Origin: an uncultured Lachnospiraceae bacterium
GTDB lineage: Bacteria; Bacillota; Clostridia; Lachnospirales; Lachnospiraceae
Direction of reading: 5' to 3'
Assembly: GCA_947174495.1 (NCBI GenBank)
Contig: CAMWJC010000022.1
Span: forward strand, 1 to 42,373
DNA length: 42,373 nt
In this document: in pieces, positions 1 through 8,111 of the stretch
How the letters are laid out: the number at the start of each line of letters is the position of its first letter
How positions within the stretch are numbered: position 1 is the stretch's first letter
The notes under the pieces: model-generated
Seen by the model: the letters and a program-made list of their open reading frames with translations, nothing else
What the model was told of the DNA's origin: nothing
Databases searched by the model: none
Position numbers and translations under genes: made by a program

Positions 1-2
1 TG

Positions 3-62
3 GGTATAGTGATTTACGAGCAGACAGACGGCGCACAGCAAAAGACAGAAGATCAAGATTGA
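3..62 (+). CDS. Possible C-terminal tail of a truncated gene
   Basis: The frame is open from the left window edge and ends at TGA 60-62, giving 19 residues ending QKTEDQD. The tail is charged and hydrophilic, as protein ends often are. I do not recognise it, and 19 codons are too few to prove coding. A following 23-codon frame (69-140) has no ribosome binding site. Treat this as a placeholder for whatever gene lies to the left. Confidence 0.2.
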   Translation, partial: GIVIYEQTDGAQQKTEDQD

Positions 63-207
63 AAATTGATGGCGGATAGATTTCATGAACAGGCACCTAT
101 AGAAGACTGGATTAAGAAAATATATGAGAAAAGAAGATGAAAAATTCATGGAATTGTTCGAGCAGTTAATTTAACGTTTAACTTGGGTATGCATATGCAG
201 AACATCC

Positions 208-292
208 GCTCAGATGAAAAGAAATCCTTTCGTCAACACGCTCGATAAAGCGTTCGCGAATTGTTTCCTCAAGGATTTCTTTTCATCTGAGC
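208..292 (+). repeat. Left long hairpin of the inverted element
   Basis: The arms 208-229 and 271-292 are perfectly complementary over 22 bp. The 41-nt loop 230-270 contains a 5-bp inner hairpin, ACGCT/AGCGT, followed by the palindrome TTCGCGAA. Read in the same orientation, the loop matches the right-hand copy at 38 of 41 positions by hand alignment. Confidence 0.85.
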
Positions 293-427
293 TGGGCTAT
301 CGGATGACGCAAAGCCCAACTGTCAACTCGGCTAAGGTCGAATAGTCTACTCTTTGGCAAATAGCCAGATTGTGAATTAGGCGACTATAGTGGAGTCAAT
401 AGCTGTTTTTCCGTCAGCCAAAAACTA

Positions 428-513
428 ACTCGGATAAGAGATAAATTCTTAAGGAAGCAATTCGCGAACGCTTTATCGAGCGTGCTGACGTAGAATTTAT
501 CTCTTATCCGAGT
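428..513 (-). repeat. Right long hairpin of the inverted element
   Basis: The arms 428-449 and 492-513 are perfectly complementary over 22 bp, with a 42-nt loop at 450-491. Read on the minus strand, the loop is nearly identical to the left loop. The stem differs from the left stem at 10 of 22 positions, with no pairing lost. Confidence 0.85.
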
Positions 514-619
514 GATCGTTTAGGTCCTATGAGTAAACCAGCTAAACGTTAACATGGTGACGCTGTCTTAAAGCGCAATCATAAAGAATTATTGCCATAA
601 AAATTTTTCTCTACAGATA

Positions 620-648
620 TTGACAAATAATTAACAATATGCTATTAT
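620..648 (+). promoter_or_regulatory. Promoter of the hflKC transcript
   Basis: TTGACA at 620-625, a 17-nt spacer, then TATTAT at 643-648: a near-consensus housekeeping promoter. Transcription would begin near 655, just before the riboswitch. Confidence 0.8.
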
Positions 649-660
649 CATTTCAACAGA

Positions 661-762
661 TAAAAGGGAGTAGCTTATATCCCGCAAAAAGGATATATTT
701 GAAACGTCAGGACGGTGGAAACATCCGTTTCAGATCAGATGGAACTGTAGCAAGACTTTTAT
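661..762 (+). ncRNA. yybP-ykoY (Mn2+) family riboswitch aptamer
   Basis: The family's two conserved single-stranded signatures are present: GGGAGTAGC near 666-674 and TAGCAAGAC near 748-756. They are flanked by complementary AAAAG and CTTTT (helix P1). Between them lie a first hairpin (ATATCC/GGATAT), a GAAACG/CGTTTC helix enclosing a GTCA segment, and a short third arm. This matches the known layout of yybP-ykoY RNAs, which bind Mn2+ and usually control Mn2+ export genes. The assignment rests on recalled consensus, not on a covariance-model search. Here it precedes hflK, which is an unusual target. Confidence 0.82.
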
Positions 763-796
763 CGCAGCGTAGATGCCGCGATAAAGGTCTTTTTTT
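754..796 (+). terminator. Riboswitch-controlled intrinsic terminator
   Basis: The arms 754-765 and 778-789 pair over 12 positions with one G-T wobble, followed by seven T residues (790-796). The 5' arm overlaps the aptamer's closing CAAGACTTTT, so aptamer folding and terminator folding exclude each other. In this family Mn2+ binding normally stabilises the aptamer and lets transcription continue. Confidence 0.8.
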
Positions 797-842
797 AAAC
801 CTTGTAAACGGTATTTACAGGAAAACAAAAGGAGGGCATGTT

Positions 843-1916
843 ATGTTAGGAAAGAAAAAAAGCAATGTTTATCAACAGAAGGAGCCGGGGCAGATTGGCG
901 CAAAAATGGGGAAAATGGCAGGTATCATTGCAGGTGTGTTTATAGTGGTTTATCTGCTGGCAGGAAGTGTTTATTCCCTGAAGGAAAATGAATATGCGGT
1001 GGTCAGTACCTTTGGTGTGCCGGCAGTGGTGGAGGAGTCAGGTATTCACTTGAAGCTTCCATATATACAAAGGCTTCATAAGGTTCCCAAGACCATTAAC
1101 GGTTTTCCTATCGGATACCGGACGAACAGTGACGAATCGGTGGAGGCAGAATCCTTTATGATCACCAGAGATTACAACTTTGTCAATGTGGATTTTTATG
1201 TGGAGTACCGGGTGACGGATCCTGTCAAATACCTGTATGCATCGGAAAGTCCTGTAAATATTTTAAAGATGCTTACCCAGAGTTATATCAGGGATACCAT
1301 TGGACTTTATGATGTGGACAGTGTGATCACCACCGGAAAGAACGAGATACAGGCATCCATAAAGGAGAAGATTATAGGGCGTCTGGAGCAGGAGGATATA
1401 GGTATACAGCTTGTAAATATTACCATACAGGATGCGGAGCCGCCCACTCAGGAAGTAATCAACGCCTTTAAGAATGTGGAGAATGCAAAGCAGGGAAAGG
1501 AAACTTCCATCAATAAGGCGAACCAAAAGAGAAATGAGGATATTCCCGCTGCCAGAGCTCTTGCAGATGAAACGGTTAAGACCGCGCAGGCACAGGCTGA
1601 GGAGCGTGTGAATGAAGCAAAAGGGCAGGTTGCAAGATTAAATGAGCTTTATGCTGAGTATCAAAAGTATCCGCTGATCACCAAGCAGAGAATGTTTTAT
1701 GAGACTATGGAAGAGATCTTGCCGGATATGAAGGTCATCATTGAAAAAAGCGATGGAAGCACCCAGACCATGCTGCCATTGGAATCTTTTGCAAGTATTT
1801 CAGAAAATGCCGGAACATCTGGCAGTTCAGGAAGTACAGGGCTTTCAGGCACAGCGGGAACGAATGGCGGACAGCAGATGGAAGGTTTCGGGCAGGAATC
1901 AACTTCTGAAAATTAA
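843..1916 (+). CDS. hflK: HflK-like SPFH membrane protein
   Basis: The 357-residue protein has a charged N-terminus, one membrane segment (about residues 26-47), an SPFH/prohibitin domain, and a coiled-coil region rich in Ala, Glu and Gln. A Gly/Ser-rich tail follows. The motif IQDAEPPTQEV is typical of HflK. With HflC it forms a large membrane-anchored cage around the FtsH protease in bacteria where it was studied. I chose ATG 843 because AGGAGG (830-835) lies 7 nt upstream; the frame is open further upstream, but that part is the riboswitch, and the ATG at 838 meets a stop at once. hflC follows 33 bp downstream, so the two form an operon. No ftsH is in the window. Expression is probably gated by the Mn-type riboswitch. 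Confidence 0.93.
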   Translation: MLGKKKSNVYQQKEPGQIGAKMGKMAGIIAGVFIVVYLLAGSVYSLKENEYAVVSTFGVPAVVEESGIHLKLPYIQRLHKVPKTINGFPIGYRTNSDESVEAESFMITRDYNFVNVDFYVEYRVTDPVKYLYASESPVNILKMLTQSYIRDTIGLYDVDSVITTGKNEIQASIKEKIIGRLEQEDIGIQLVNITIQDAEPPTQEVINAFKNVENAKQGKETSINKANQKRNEDIPAARALADETVKTAQAQAEERVNEAKGQVARLNELYAEYQKYPLITKQRMFYETMEEILPDMKVIIEKSDGSTQTMLPLESFASISENAGTSGSSGSTGLSGTAGTNGGQQMEGFGQESTSEN

Positions 1917-1949
1917 TAATAGTAAAATAGGAAAGGAAGGTTAAGGGTT

Positions 1950-2816
1950 ATGAAGAAAAAATCTTTGTTGTTAACAGTGATTATGGTGCTTTTTCTTGCA
2001 TTTATTTTGGTCAATGCGGGGCTGGTAGTCACTTATCCCAATGAATATACAGTGATCAAGCAGTTTGGAAGGATTGAAAGTATCAGGAGCCAGCCGGGAG
2101 TGAGCGTGAAGATACCTTTTATCCAGACGGCGGAAAAGATTGAAAAGGAAGTGTTGTTGTACGATCTTGCAGTAAGTGACGTTATGACGAAAGACAAAAA
2201 ATCAATGATTGCTGACTGCTTTGTGCTTTGGAGGATCGATGATCCTTACAAGTATACTCAGACCTTAAGCGCCCAAAAGAGTAATGCGGAATTCCGTATT
2301 GATACCATCGTATATAATAGTCTGAAAAATGTGATCAGCAGCTTAAGCCAGGAGGAGGTGATCAGCGGCCGTGACGGGGAACTTGCCCAGGCGATAGAGG
2401 ATAATATTGGGGATACTTTAAGTCAGTATGGTATTACCCTGCTGGCGGTGGAGACCAAGTCTCTGGATCTGCCGGACGAAAACAAAAATGCAGTTTATGA
2501 GCGTATGATCTCTGAACGGAACAACATAGCGGCAACCTATCAGGCGGAAGGACAGGAGGAAGCAAAGGAGATTTCCAACAATACCAATGCGGAGATCATT
2601 GTCATGCAGTCGGAAGCGGATGCCCAGGCGGAGGAGATCATTGCCAAAGGAGAGGCAGAGTACATGCGTATTTTAAGCGATGCCTATAATGATCCGGAAA
2701 AGGCAGACTTTTACCTGTTCTTAAGATCTTTGGATGCGGCAAAGAAGACCATGACCGGAAACAACAAGACGTTGATCATTGATGAGACCTCGCCCATTGC
2801 TCAGTTGTTCTATTAG
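1950..2816 (+). CDS. hflC: HflC-like SPFH membrane protein
   Basis: The 288-residue protein has an N-terminal membrane anchor (about residues 5-27), then an SPFH domain beginning with YPNEYTVIKQFG, and an alanine- and glutamate-rich helical region (about 190-240). Its length is close to usual for HflC. It is the partner of HflK in the same transcript. A GGAAGG sequence lies just upstream of ATG 1950. It ends 50 bp before a bidirectional terminator. Expected role: assembly with HflK into a membrane microdomain scaffold that modulates FtsH or other membrane proteins; the exact role in Clostridia is less well established. Confidence 0.93.
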   Translation: MKKKSLLLTVIMVLFLAFILVNAGLVVTYPNEYTVIKQFGRIESIRSQPGVSVKIPFIQTAEKIEKEVLLYDLAVSDVMTKDKKSMIADCFVLWRIDDPYKYTQTLSAQKSNAEFRIDTIVYNSLKNVISSLSQEEVISGRDGELAQAIEDNIGDTLSQYGITLLAVETKSLDLPDENKNAVYERMISERNNIAATYQAEGQEEAKEISNNTNAEIIVMQSEADAQAEEIIAKGEAEYMRILSDAYNDPEKADFYLFLRSLDAAKKTMTGNNKTLIIDETSPIAQLFY

Positions 2817-2867
2817 GGTGATCCGGTTACTATTTAAGGCAGCAGATTGATATACTTTAGTTAAAAC

Positions 2868-2924
2868 AATGCTCAGGAGATAGATTTTGCTTTGAGAATC
2901 TATCAGCCTGAGCATTTGTTTTTT
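2868..2924. terminator. Bidirectional terminator between hflC and the ABC permease
   Basis: The outer arms AATGCTCAGG (2868-2877) and CCTGAGCATT (2907-2916) and the inner arms GATAGATT/AATCTATC form one long hairpin. A T-rich run follows on the plus strand, and a TTTT run on the minus strand. It sits exactly between two convergent genes. Confidence 0.85.
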
Positions 2925-2929
2925 GAAAT

Positions 2930-5173
2930 CTATTCCCTGTTTTTCAAGACTTCCGCAGGAGTGATTTGTTTCAATTTTTGAACAAGAAATGAGTTTACGG
3001 CACAATATACGGTAATTATGCCAGCAAAGATCTCCACATATAAATACCATGGAAATTTCAGATTCATGCCCACGGCAGTATTGGCAATCATCCACGGATA
3101 AAGTGCATCCATAATTATTTTTGCAACAGGTATTCCAATGATTGCCCCCGTTGCCACAATCCATGTGTTTCCATTCAGGTATAATTTCCTGATTTCGCCG
3201 GTTCGGAAACCAAATACCTGCATCAGCGAGATGCCAAAGGCGGCCCGGTCGATCATAACGCCCATCATGAGATATAGAACCATACAGAAAATAATCACCG
3301 CCGAAACAGTCATGGTTATGATCAGGGGCATCATTAAAGAGGTGAATACCATAGCGGAATGCGCCACATCCGCCTTTGTGGTTATGCTGTAAAGTATGTC
3401 CTCGTCAATAGGAAGCTCCTTATCGGAAAGCAGTACATTGTAGTAATCCTTTTCCTGTCTGAACAAGTCCCGCATACTGTCAATATCCATAAACACAGCC
3501 AGTCCGCCTGTATAATCACAGATTCCCTTTATGGTAAAGGCATAATCCATATCCTCGGCATTGTCCGTCAAAATCAGCTTCTCGCCTATGTGCAGTCCGT
3601 ATTTTTGTTGAACGGATCTGCTGATGATCAGGCTGCTTTTTCCCTCCACAGGCTCAGTATCATAATATTTATTACCTTTATTGATTCCGATCACGGAGAT
3701 GTTGATAGTGTATCCCATTGCGGTTTTGGAAAGAGATTCCACATAGCAGGCTTCCCCTCCCTCCGGAACTTCTTTTTCCGGATATTTCAGAGAATACATG
3801 TATTCAAATTTTGTGCTGTCTATATTGCCTTTTTGCACATTCCGGCACAGGACGTAGCAGTTTAATCCCAGCATAAGCACCAGTAAAGAAATAGTCATAC
3901 CGCACACTACCGTGAAGCCGGTCCGCCGCTCACGTATCATCTGGCGAAGCTGGAAGAGCCGGATAAACTTTATTTTACCGGGATTTATATTTCCAGTAGT
4001 TCTTGTTTTCTGCTCCTGGCGAATCAGAGATAAGGCCGTCTGGGAAAGCCGCTTGTTGATGACGAGATAATTCACGACAGCCGAAACCACAGGGGGCATT
4101 ACAATACCATATATGATCAGATAAAGCGGATAGCAGATGTTCAGCTTAGGAATGGAAAAATAATTACAGCTTTCTGACATCTGAGCAGGGATACCAATGC
4201 TGCTAAAACCGAGAAGTGTCCCAATCACACCGCCGATAAAGGTAATAGCGGTTGGCAGTGTAATATAATGAAGCAGCAGATCTTTCTTCTTTGCCCCCAG
4301 TGCATACAGAGCACCGATTACACTGCTTTCCTGCTGGATCTGATGAAACACGAATACAGAAATAACATAGGTAAACAATACCATGACGATAATTCCTGCA
4401 AAGAGGCCGGTCTCCTTGTTGATCTGCACATCTCCGGCTGCTGCAAGAATTCTCGGATTATCCGCCTTTTTCACAAAGAAGGTGAGACGATTCATTTCAT
4501 ATTCCCTGATTATCTGCTTGATTTCATAATCCGTTATACCGGAATCATTCAGGCGGTATGCATAGCAGTAATTCTCCGCCCGGGAAGATTTGTTTTCTTT
4601 GATCTCTTCATACTGCTTTTCTGCAATAAATGCAGTGCCGAATCGTTTGCTCTCCACCGCCATATCGGAAAACGTTTGTGTGGGCATATCATAATCCGGT
4701 GTACTTCCTGTGCCGACAATTTCGAACTTCAGGTCAGATATTGTAATATGATCGCCTGTCTTCAACCCGTGTTCCGCACAGTAACGTTTTTCCAGAACAA
4801 TTTCTCCGCCGTTTTTGGCTAAATGTCCTTCATCCAGATCAATGAGGTTGATATTCTCTCTGTTTTTCATCAGCCGGATGGTGGAACCATCTTCCGCTTC
4901 CATATCCATACTGAACATCTTTTCCAGATCGATTCCGGTATCTGCCAGTTCGGTTTCCTGTGAATCTGTTAATGGAAAAAGGACTTCAAACTGCCCGTCT
5001 TCCAGATGATTTTCCTCCGCTTTGGCAGTACTGCCCGCAATGATAGTATCTGCAGCGCCAACAACAGAGATTACAACATACATTCCCATGATAATGAGCA
5101 AAACCAGTGCCAGATAGCGCAGGAAATTATTTTTCAGATCTCTTGGCAGTCTTTTTCGTAATACACGGTTCAT
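2930..5173 (-). CDS. FtsX/MacB-like ABC transporter permease
   Basis: The 747-residue membrane protein has one N-terminal membrane segment, a large extracytoplasmic region (about residues 40-250), three membrane helices of a first FtsX-like module (about 255-375), a fifth segment near 425-450, a second extracytoplasmic region, and a second three-helix FtsX module at the C-terminus (about 600-740). This is the two-module layout of large Firmicutes export permeases. It pairs with the ATPase encoded immediately upstream. I chose ATG 5173 because GGAGG precedes it and it lies 1 bp beyond the ATPase stop; the frame runs further upstream, but only inside the ATPase gene. The substrate cannot be told; lipids, lipoproteins, peptides or antimicrobials are typical for the class. 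Confidence 0.88.
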   Translation of the reverse strand: MNRVLRKRLPRDLKNNFLRYLALVLLIIMGMYVVISVVGAADTIIAGSTAKAEENHLEDGQFEVLFPLTDSQETELADTGIDLEKMFSMDMEAEDGSTIRLMKNRENINLIDLDEGHLAKNGGEIVLEKRYCAEHGLKTGDHITISDLKFEIVGTGSTPDYDMPTQTFSDMAVESKRFGTAFIAEKQYEEIKENKSSRAENYCYAYRLNDSGITDYEIKQIIREYEMNRLTFFVKKADNPRILAAAGDVQINKETGLFAGIIVMVLFTYVISVFVFHQIQQESSVIGALYALGAKKKDLLLHYITLPTAITFIGGVIGTLLGFSSIGIPAQMSESCNYFSIPKLNICYPLYLIIYGIVMPPVVSAVVNYLVINKRLSQTALSLIRQEQKTRTTGNINPGKIKFIRLFQLRQMIRERRTGFTVVCGMTISLLVLMLGLNCYVLCRNVQKGNIDSTKFEYMYSLKYPEKEVPEGGEACYVESLSKTAMGYTINISVIGINKGNKYYDTEPVEGKSSLIISRSVQQKYGLHIGEKLILTDNAEDMDYAFTIKGICDYTGGLAVFMDIDSMRDLFRQEKDYYNVLLSDKELPIDEDILYSITTKADVAHSAMVFTSLMMPLIITMTVSAVIIFCMVLYLMMGVMIDRAAFGISLMQVFGFRTGEIRKLYLNGNTWIVATGAIIGIPVAKIIMDALYPWMIANTAVGMNLKFPWYLYVEIFAGIITVYCAVNSFLVQKLKQITPAEVLKNRE

Positions 5174-5174
5174 C

Positions 5175-5888
5175 CTACAAATCCTCCAATTCTGCCGCCG
5201 GCACTCTCGTGTCATTTTCATACTCATTCCTGATTTGGCCATCCTTCACGATCAGCACTTTGTGCACCATACTTTTAATTGCGTGATTGTGAGTGACGAT
5301 CAACATGGTAGTTCCATACCTTTGATTGATTTCTTCCAGCAGGACAAGAATATCTTTTGATGTCTTAGAGTCCAATGCACCGGTAGGTTCATCGCAGAGT
5401 AGAAGCTTCGGATTTTTGATCAATGCCCTTGCAATGGCACACCGCTGCTGCTGACCACCGGACAGCTGGAAAGGAAACTTATTCTGATGCTGGGTCATTC
5501 CTAAGGTTTCCAACAATTCATCCATTCCTAAAGGATGTTTTGACAGATATTCGCATACCTGAATATTTTCCCGCACGGTCAGATTAGGTACCAGATTATA
5601 AAATTGAAAGATAAATCCCAGATGATCACGCCGGTAATCTGCAAGCTGTGCCGGTTTTAAGCCGAATATTTCTTGTCCATCCACCTTCACCGAGCCGGAA
5701 TCCATGGTATCAAGTCCCCCGATGCAGTTTAGCAAAGTGGATTTCCCGGAGCCGCTGCTTCCCAAAATGGCACACATCTGTCCCTGCTTCACCCCTGTGG
5801 AAATGCCTTTTAGCACTTGAATATAACTGTCATCCTTCCCGTAGCTTTTCTTTACGTCCTTTACTTCAAGATACATATGAATACCCAT
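5175..5888 (-). CDS. ABC transporter ATP-binding protein (LolD/MacB type)
   Basis: The 237-residue ATPase has a Walker A motif (GSSGSGKST), the signature LSGGQQQR, Walker B LLLCDEPTGALD and a switch histidine in VTHNH. The TGALDS sequence after Walker B is characteristic of the MacB/LolD/FtsE branch. It powers the permease encoded directly downstream. The start at 5888 has GGGAG about 6 nt upstream; an internal ATG at 5876 is equally possible and would remove four residues. The upstream region carries a palindrome that also precedes tetR, so the pair is probably repressed by that regulator. Confidence 0.92.
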   Translation of the reverse strand: MGIHMYLEVKDVKKSYGKDDSYIQVLKGISTGVKQGQMCAILGSSGSGKSTLLNCIGGLDTMDSGSVKVDGQEIFGLKPAQLADYRRDHLGFIFQFYNLVPNLTVRENIQVCEYLSKHPLGMDELLETLGMTQHQNKFPFQLSGGQQQRCAIARALIKNPKLLLCDEPTGALDSKTSKDILVLLEEINQRYGTTMLIVTHNHAIKSMVHKVLIVKDGQIRNEYENDTRVPAAELEDL

Positions 5889-5973
5889 TCCTTTCTCCCA
5901 ACCTGTAATATTTAGGCGGGGCATAAATCCGCACTTGGACAATTAGAGCTTATTCAAGCTGCCCTGATATTTA

Positions 5974-5990
5974 ACATAACAATGTTATGT
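5974..5990. promoter_or_regulatory. TetR operator in front of the ABC genes
   Basis: ACATAACAATGTTATGT is a palindrome with 8-bp arms around one base. An almost identical copy precedes tetR at 6707-6723. It lies about 85 bp upstream of the ATPase start. Two copies, one at each transcription unit, point to a dedicated operator. Confidence 0.75.
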
Positions 5991-6063
5991 GAATGTTATT
6001 TAAAATGCTGCGCTTCTGCACAGCATATATAAATTGTATCAGTTTTTCCGTTTTGACCGGAAA

Positions 6064-6672
6064 TCAAATCATTTCCATAAATCCTTTTACTATAAAATTC
6101 ATAATTGCTTTCATCTGCTGTATAGCTGTTTGTTCTTCCTTAACATGCGTCAACAGGTGGATGAATGCATCTATGGTCATGTGTGCCATCCAGTGGATCA
6201 TGTAGGGATTGAGCTGCCTGCCGTTCTTTTGTTCTGCAAGCCGTCCTACAGACAGTGCAAATTGTTTTTCTGTCATATCCACGATCCGGTCAAGGCTGTC
6301 TTCAAAGGCGGTTCCCTGAGATCTGGTCAGCAGCAGAATAAATGCATCATGGTTTTGATACAAATGGTGAATGAGCGTTTCTGCAATGTCATCATGATCT
6401 CCGTCCTGATGTTCATAGGCAGCCGGCAGTGAAAGGATCTGTTCTTCCGCCATGAAATGCTCCTGCATCATATTTACAAGTGCCGTCAAGGGAGGCTCTA
6501 CGATTGCCCGGAACAAATCTTCCTTGTCATCAAAAAAGAAATACAGCGCTCCGGTTGTTACGCCTGCATTGGAACAGATTTTGCGAAGGGAGGCTTTGGC
6601 GTAGCCTTTTTCCCAAAACTCTGCCCTGGCGCTGGCAATTAATTTTTCTTTTGTTTCCCGCTCGGTTTTCAT
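6064..6672 (-). CDS. TetR/AcrR-family transcriptional repressor
   Basis: The 202-residue protein has the typical N-terminal helix-turn-helix (about residues 8-55, with SLRKICSNAGVTTGALYFFF) and a helical C-terminal ligand-binding domain of unrecognised specificity. It is encoded upstream of, and on the same strand as, the ABC ATPase and permease. A 17-bp palindrome occurs both at its own promoter and before the ABC genes, so it likely represses itself and the transporter until a ligand, perhaps the exported compound, binds. Confidence 0.92.
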   Translation of the reverse strand: MKTERETKEKLIASARAEFWEKGYAKASLRKICSNAGVTTGALYFFFDDKEDLFRAIVEPPLTALVNMMQEHFMAEEQILSLPAAYEHQDGDHDDIAETLIHHLYQNHDAFILLLTRSQGTAFEDSLDRIVDMTEKQFALSVGRLAEQKNGRQLNPYMIHWMAHMTIDAFIHLLTHVKEEQTAIQQMKAIMNFIVKGFMEMI

Positions 6673-6706
6673 TCTGTCACCTTTTTGCAGTATAAGAAAT
6701 TGTTCA

Positions 6707-6748
6707 ACATAACAATGTTATTTTAAGATGTTTCCGGAAATCTGTCAA
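6707..6748 (-). promoter_or_regulatory. tetR promoter with overlapping operator
   Basis: On the minus strand, TTGACA (complement of 6743-6748), a 17-nt spacer and TAAAAT (complement of 6720-6725) form a good promoter. The palindrome ACATAACAATGTTATTT at 6707-6723 overlaps the -10 box, a position that suits repression by blocking RNA polymerase. Confidence 0.78.
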
Positions 6749-6797
6749 TAGACATTATATTTGTTCAGTCTTAGCCATCAAACAATGAGGAATTCCG

Positions 6798-6826
6798 TTG
6801 CAAAAAAAAAGGGGCTATGATATAAT
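6798..6826 (+). promoter_or_regulatory. Promoter of the butyryl-CoA operon
   Basis: TTGCAA (6798-6803), a 17-nt spacer with a poly-A start, then a perfect TATAAT (6821-6826). The leader to thl is about 80 nt long. Confidence 0.8.
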
Positions 6827-6839
6827 TAACAACATGGCA

Positions 6840-6857
6840 ATGATAAAAAATTAACAA
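6840..6857. promoter_or_regulatory. Candidate Rex (NADH/NAD+) operator
   Basis: The 18-mer ATGATAAAAAATTAACAA differs at two positions from the recalled clostridial Rex consensus TTGTTAAWWWWTTAACAA. It lies just downstream of the likely transcription start. A second TTAACAA box (6826-6832) overlaps the -10 element. Rex control of crt-bcd-etf type operons is established in other Clostridia; here it is inferred. Confidence 0.5.
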
Positions 6858-6914
6858 TCGTTGCGGGACAAAATATAATAAAAATAAGTTTTCAATCGAA
6901 CGGAGGAATGAACA

Positions 6915-8099
6915 ATGGCAAAGAAAGTAGTTTTAGCCGGTGCATGCCGTACTGCAATCGGTACCATGGGCGGCTCACTCAGCACAACACCTGCTGCTGA
7001 GCTTGGTGCAATTGTTATCAAGGAGGCTTTAAACAGAGCAGGGGTTGCTCCCGAAGCAGTAGATCAGGTATACATGGGATGCGTTATCCAGGCTGGTCTT
7101 GGACAGAACGTAGCACGTCAGGCATCCATCAAAGCAGGATTACCGATTGAAGTACCTGCAGTTACCATGAATGTAGTCTGCGGTTCCGGTCTTAACTGTG
7201 TAAACCAGGCAGCGCAGATGATTATGGCAGGGGATGCTGATATCGTTGTAGCAGGCGGTATGGAAAATATGTCCATGGCTCCCTACGCAGTTCCTCAGGG
7301 ACGTTACGGATACAGAATGAACAATGGTGTTTTGGTAGATACCATGATTAAGGATGCTCTCTGGGATGCATTCAATGATTACCACATGATCACCACAGCA
7401 GACAATATCTGCAGAGAATGGGGTCTTACCAGAGAAGAACTGGATGAGTTCGCATTAAAGAGCCAGCAGAAAGCAGAAGCTGCTCAGAAGTCCGGCGCAT
7501 TTGATGCAGAGATCGTACCGGTTATGGTTAAGAAGAAAAAAGAGACGATTGAATTCAAAGTAGATGAAGGCCCTCGTGCAGGTTCTACTATTGAAGGTCT
7601 TGCAAAGCTTCGTCCTATTAATCCCGATGGATTTGTTACAGCAGGAAACGCATCCGGCATCAATGACGGTGCCGCTGCAATCGTAGTTATGAGCGAAGAA
7701 AAGGCGAAAGAACTGGGCGTTAAGCCTATGGCAACCTTTGTGGCCGGAGCGCTTGCAGGCGTACGTCCTGAGGTTATGGGTATCGGTCCTGTTGCTGCTA
7801 CCAAGAAGGTTCTTGCTAAGACAGGCATGAAGATTGAAGACTTTGATATCATAGAGGCAAACGAAGCATTTGCGGCACAGTCCGTAGCAGTTGGCAAGGA
7901 TCTTGGAATTGATGTTGATAAGCAGCTCAATCCTAACGGCGGCGCTATTGCACTTGGACATCCTGTAGGAGCTTCCGGATGTCGAATCCTTGTAACCCTG
8001 CTCCATGAGATGCAGGCAAAGGGAGCTAAGACAGGTCTTGCTACCCTGTGTATCGGCGGCGGCATGGGCTGCTCCACGATCGTTAAAATTGAGGATTAG
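6915..8099 (+). CDS. thl: Acetyl-CoA C-acetyltransferase (thiolase)
   Basis: The 394-residue enzyme condenses two acetyl-CoA to acetoacetyl-CoA, the first step of butyrate formation. The nucleophile Cys89 sits in VVCGSG, His349 in GHPVGASG and Cys379 in LCIGGGMG: the full thiolase triad. Length is normal for the family. GGAGG lies about 8 nt before ATG 6915. It is the first gene of the operon, behind a strong promoter and a possible Rex site. Confidence 0.97.
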   Translation: MAKKVVLAGACRTAIGTMGGSLSTTPAAELGAIVIKEALNRAGVAPEAVDQVYMGCVIQAGLGQNVARQASIKAGLPIEVPAVTMNVVCGSGLNCVNQAAQMIMAGDADIVVAGGMENMSMAPYAVPQGRYGYRMNNGVLVDTMIKDALWDAFNDYHMITTADNICREWGLTREELDEFALKSQQKAEAAQKSGAFDAEIVPVMVKKKKETIEFKVDEGPRAGSTIEGLAKLRPINPDGFVTAGNASGINDGAAAIVVMSEEKAKELGVKPMATFVAGALAGVRPEVMGIGPVAATKKVLAKTGMKIEDFDIIEANEAFAAQSVAVGKDLGIDVDKQLNPNGGAIALGHPVGASGCRILVTLLHEMQAKGAKTGLATLCIGGGMGCSTIVKIED

Positions 8100-8111
8100 T
8101 AAACATAATAT

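Larger units (their letters stand above)
171..552. repeat. Paired-hairpin inverted element (MITE/REPIN-like or structured RNA pair)
   Basis: A 382-bp non-coding block bounded by perfect 10-bp inverted repeats, TTAACGTTTA at 171-180 and TAAACGTTAA at 543-552. Its two halves are inverted homologues around a centre near 361. Each half holds a perfect 22-bp hairpin (208-292 and 428-513). Next to it, on the side facing the centre, is a second smaller hairpin: TGGGCT/AGCCCA at 293-318 and GTTTTT/AAAAAC at 405-425. These two small stems also differ in sequence while staying paired, and their loops share a TGACG core. If TTAA is taken as a target duplication, the termini would read CGTTTA. No transposase or coding frame lies inside. 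It could be a non-autonomous mobile element, a REPIN-like unit, or two facing copies of a structured RNA. The family is unknown to me. Confidence 0.8.

Noticed and set aside
69-140. A 23-codon open frame starting MADRFHEQAPIED
   Set aside because: No ribosome binding site, too short, and no recognisable similarity; not supported as a gene.
230-270. Invertible promoter (22-bp inverted repeats flanking a 41-bp segment)
   Set aside because: The 41-bp spacer is very short for site-specific inversion, no recombinase is nearby, and the loop contains no promoter. Covarying stems fit a structural element better.
639-842. Open frame extending hflK upstream by 68 codons
   Set aside because: This stretch is the riboswitch and terminator, and a strong ribosome site precedes ATG 843, so the extension is chance.
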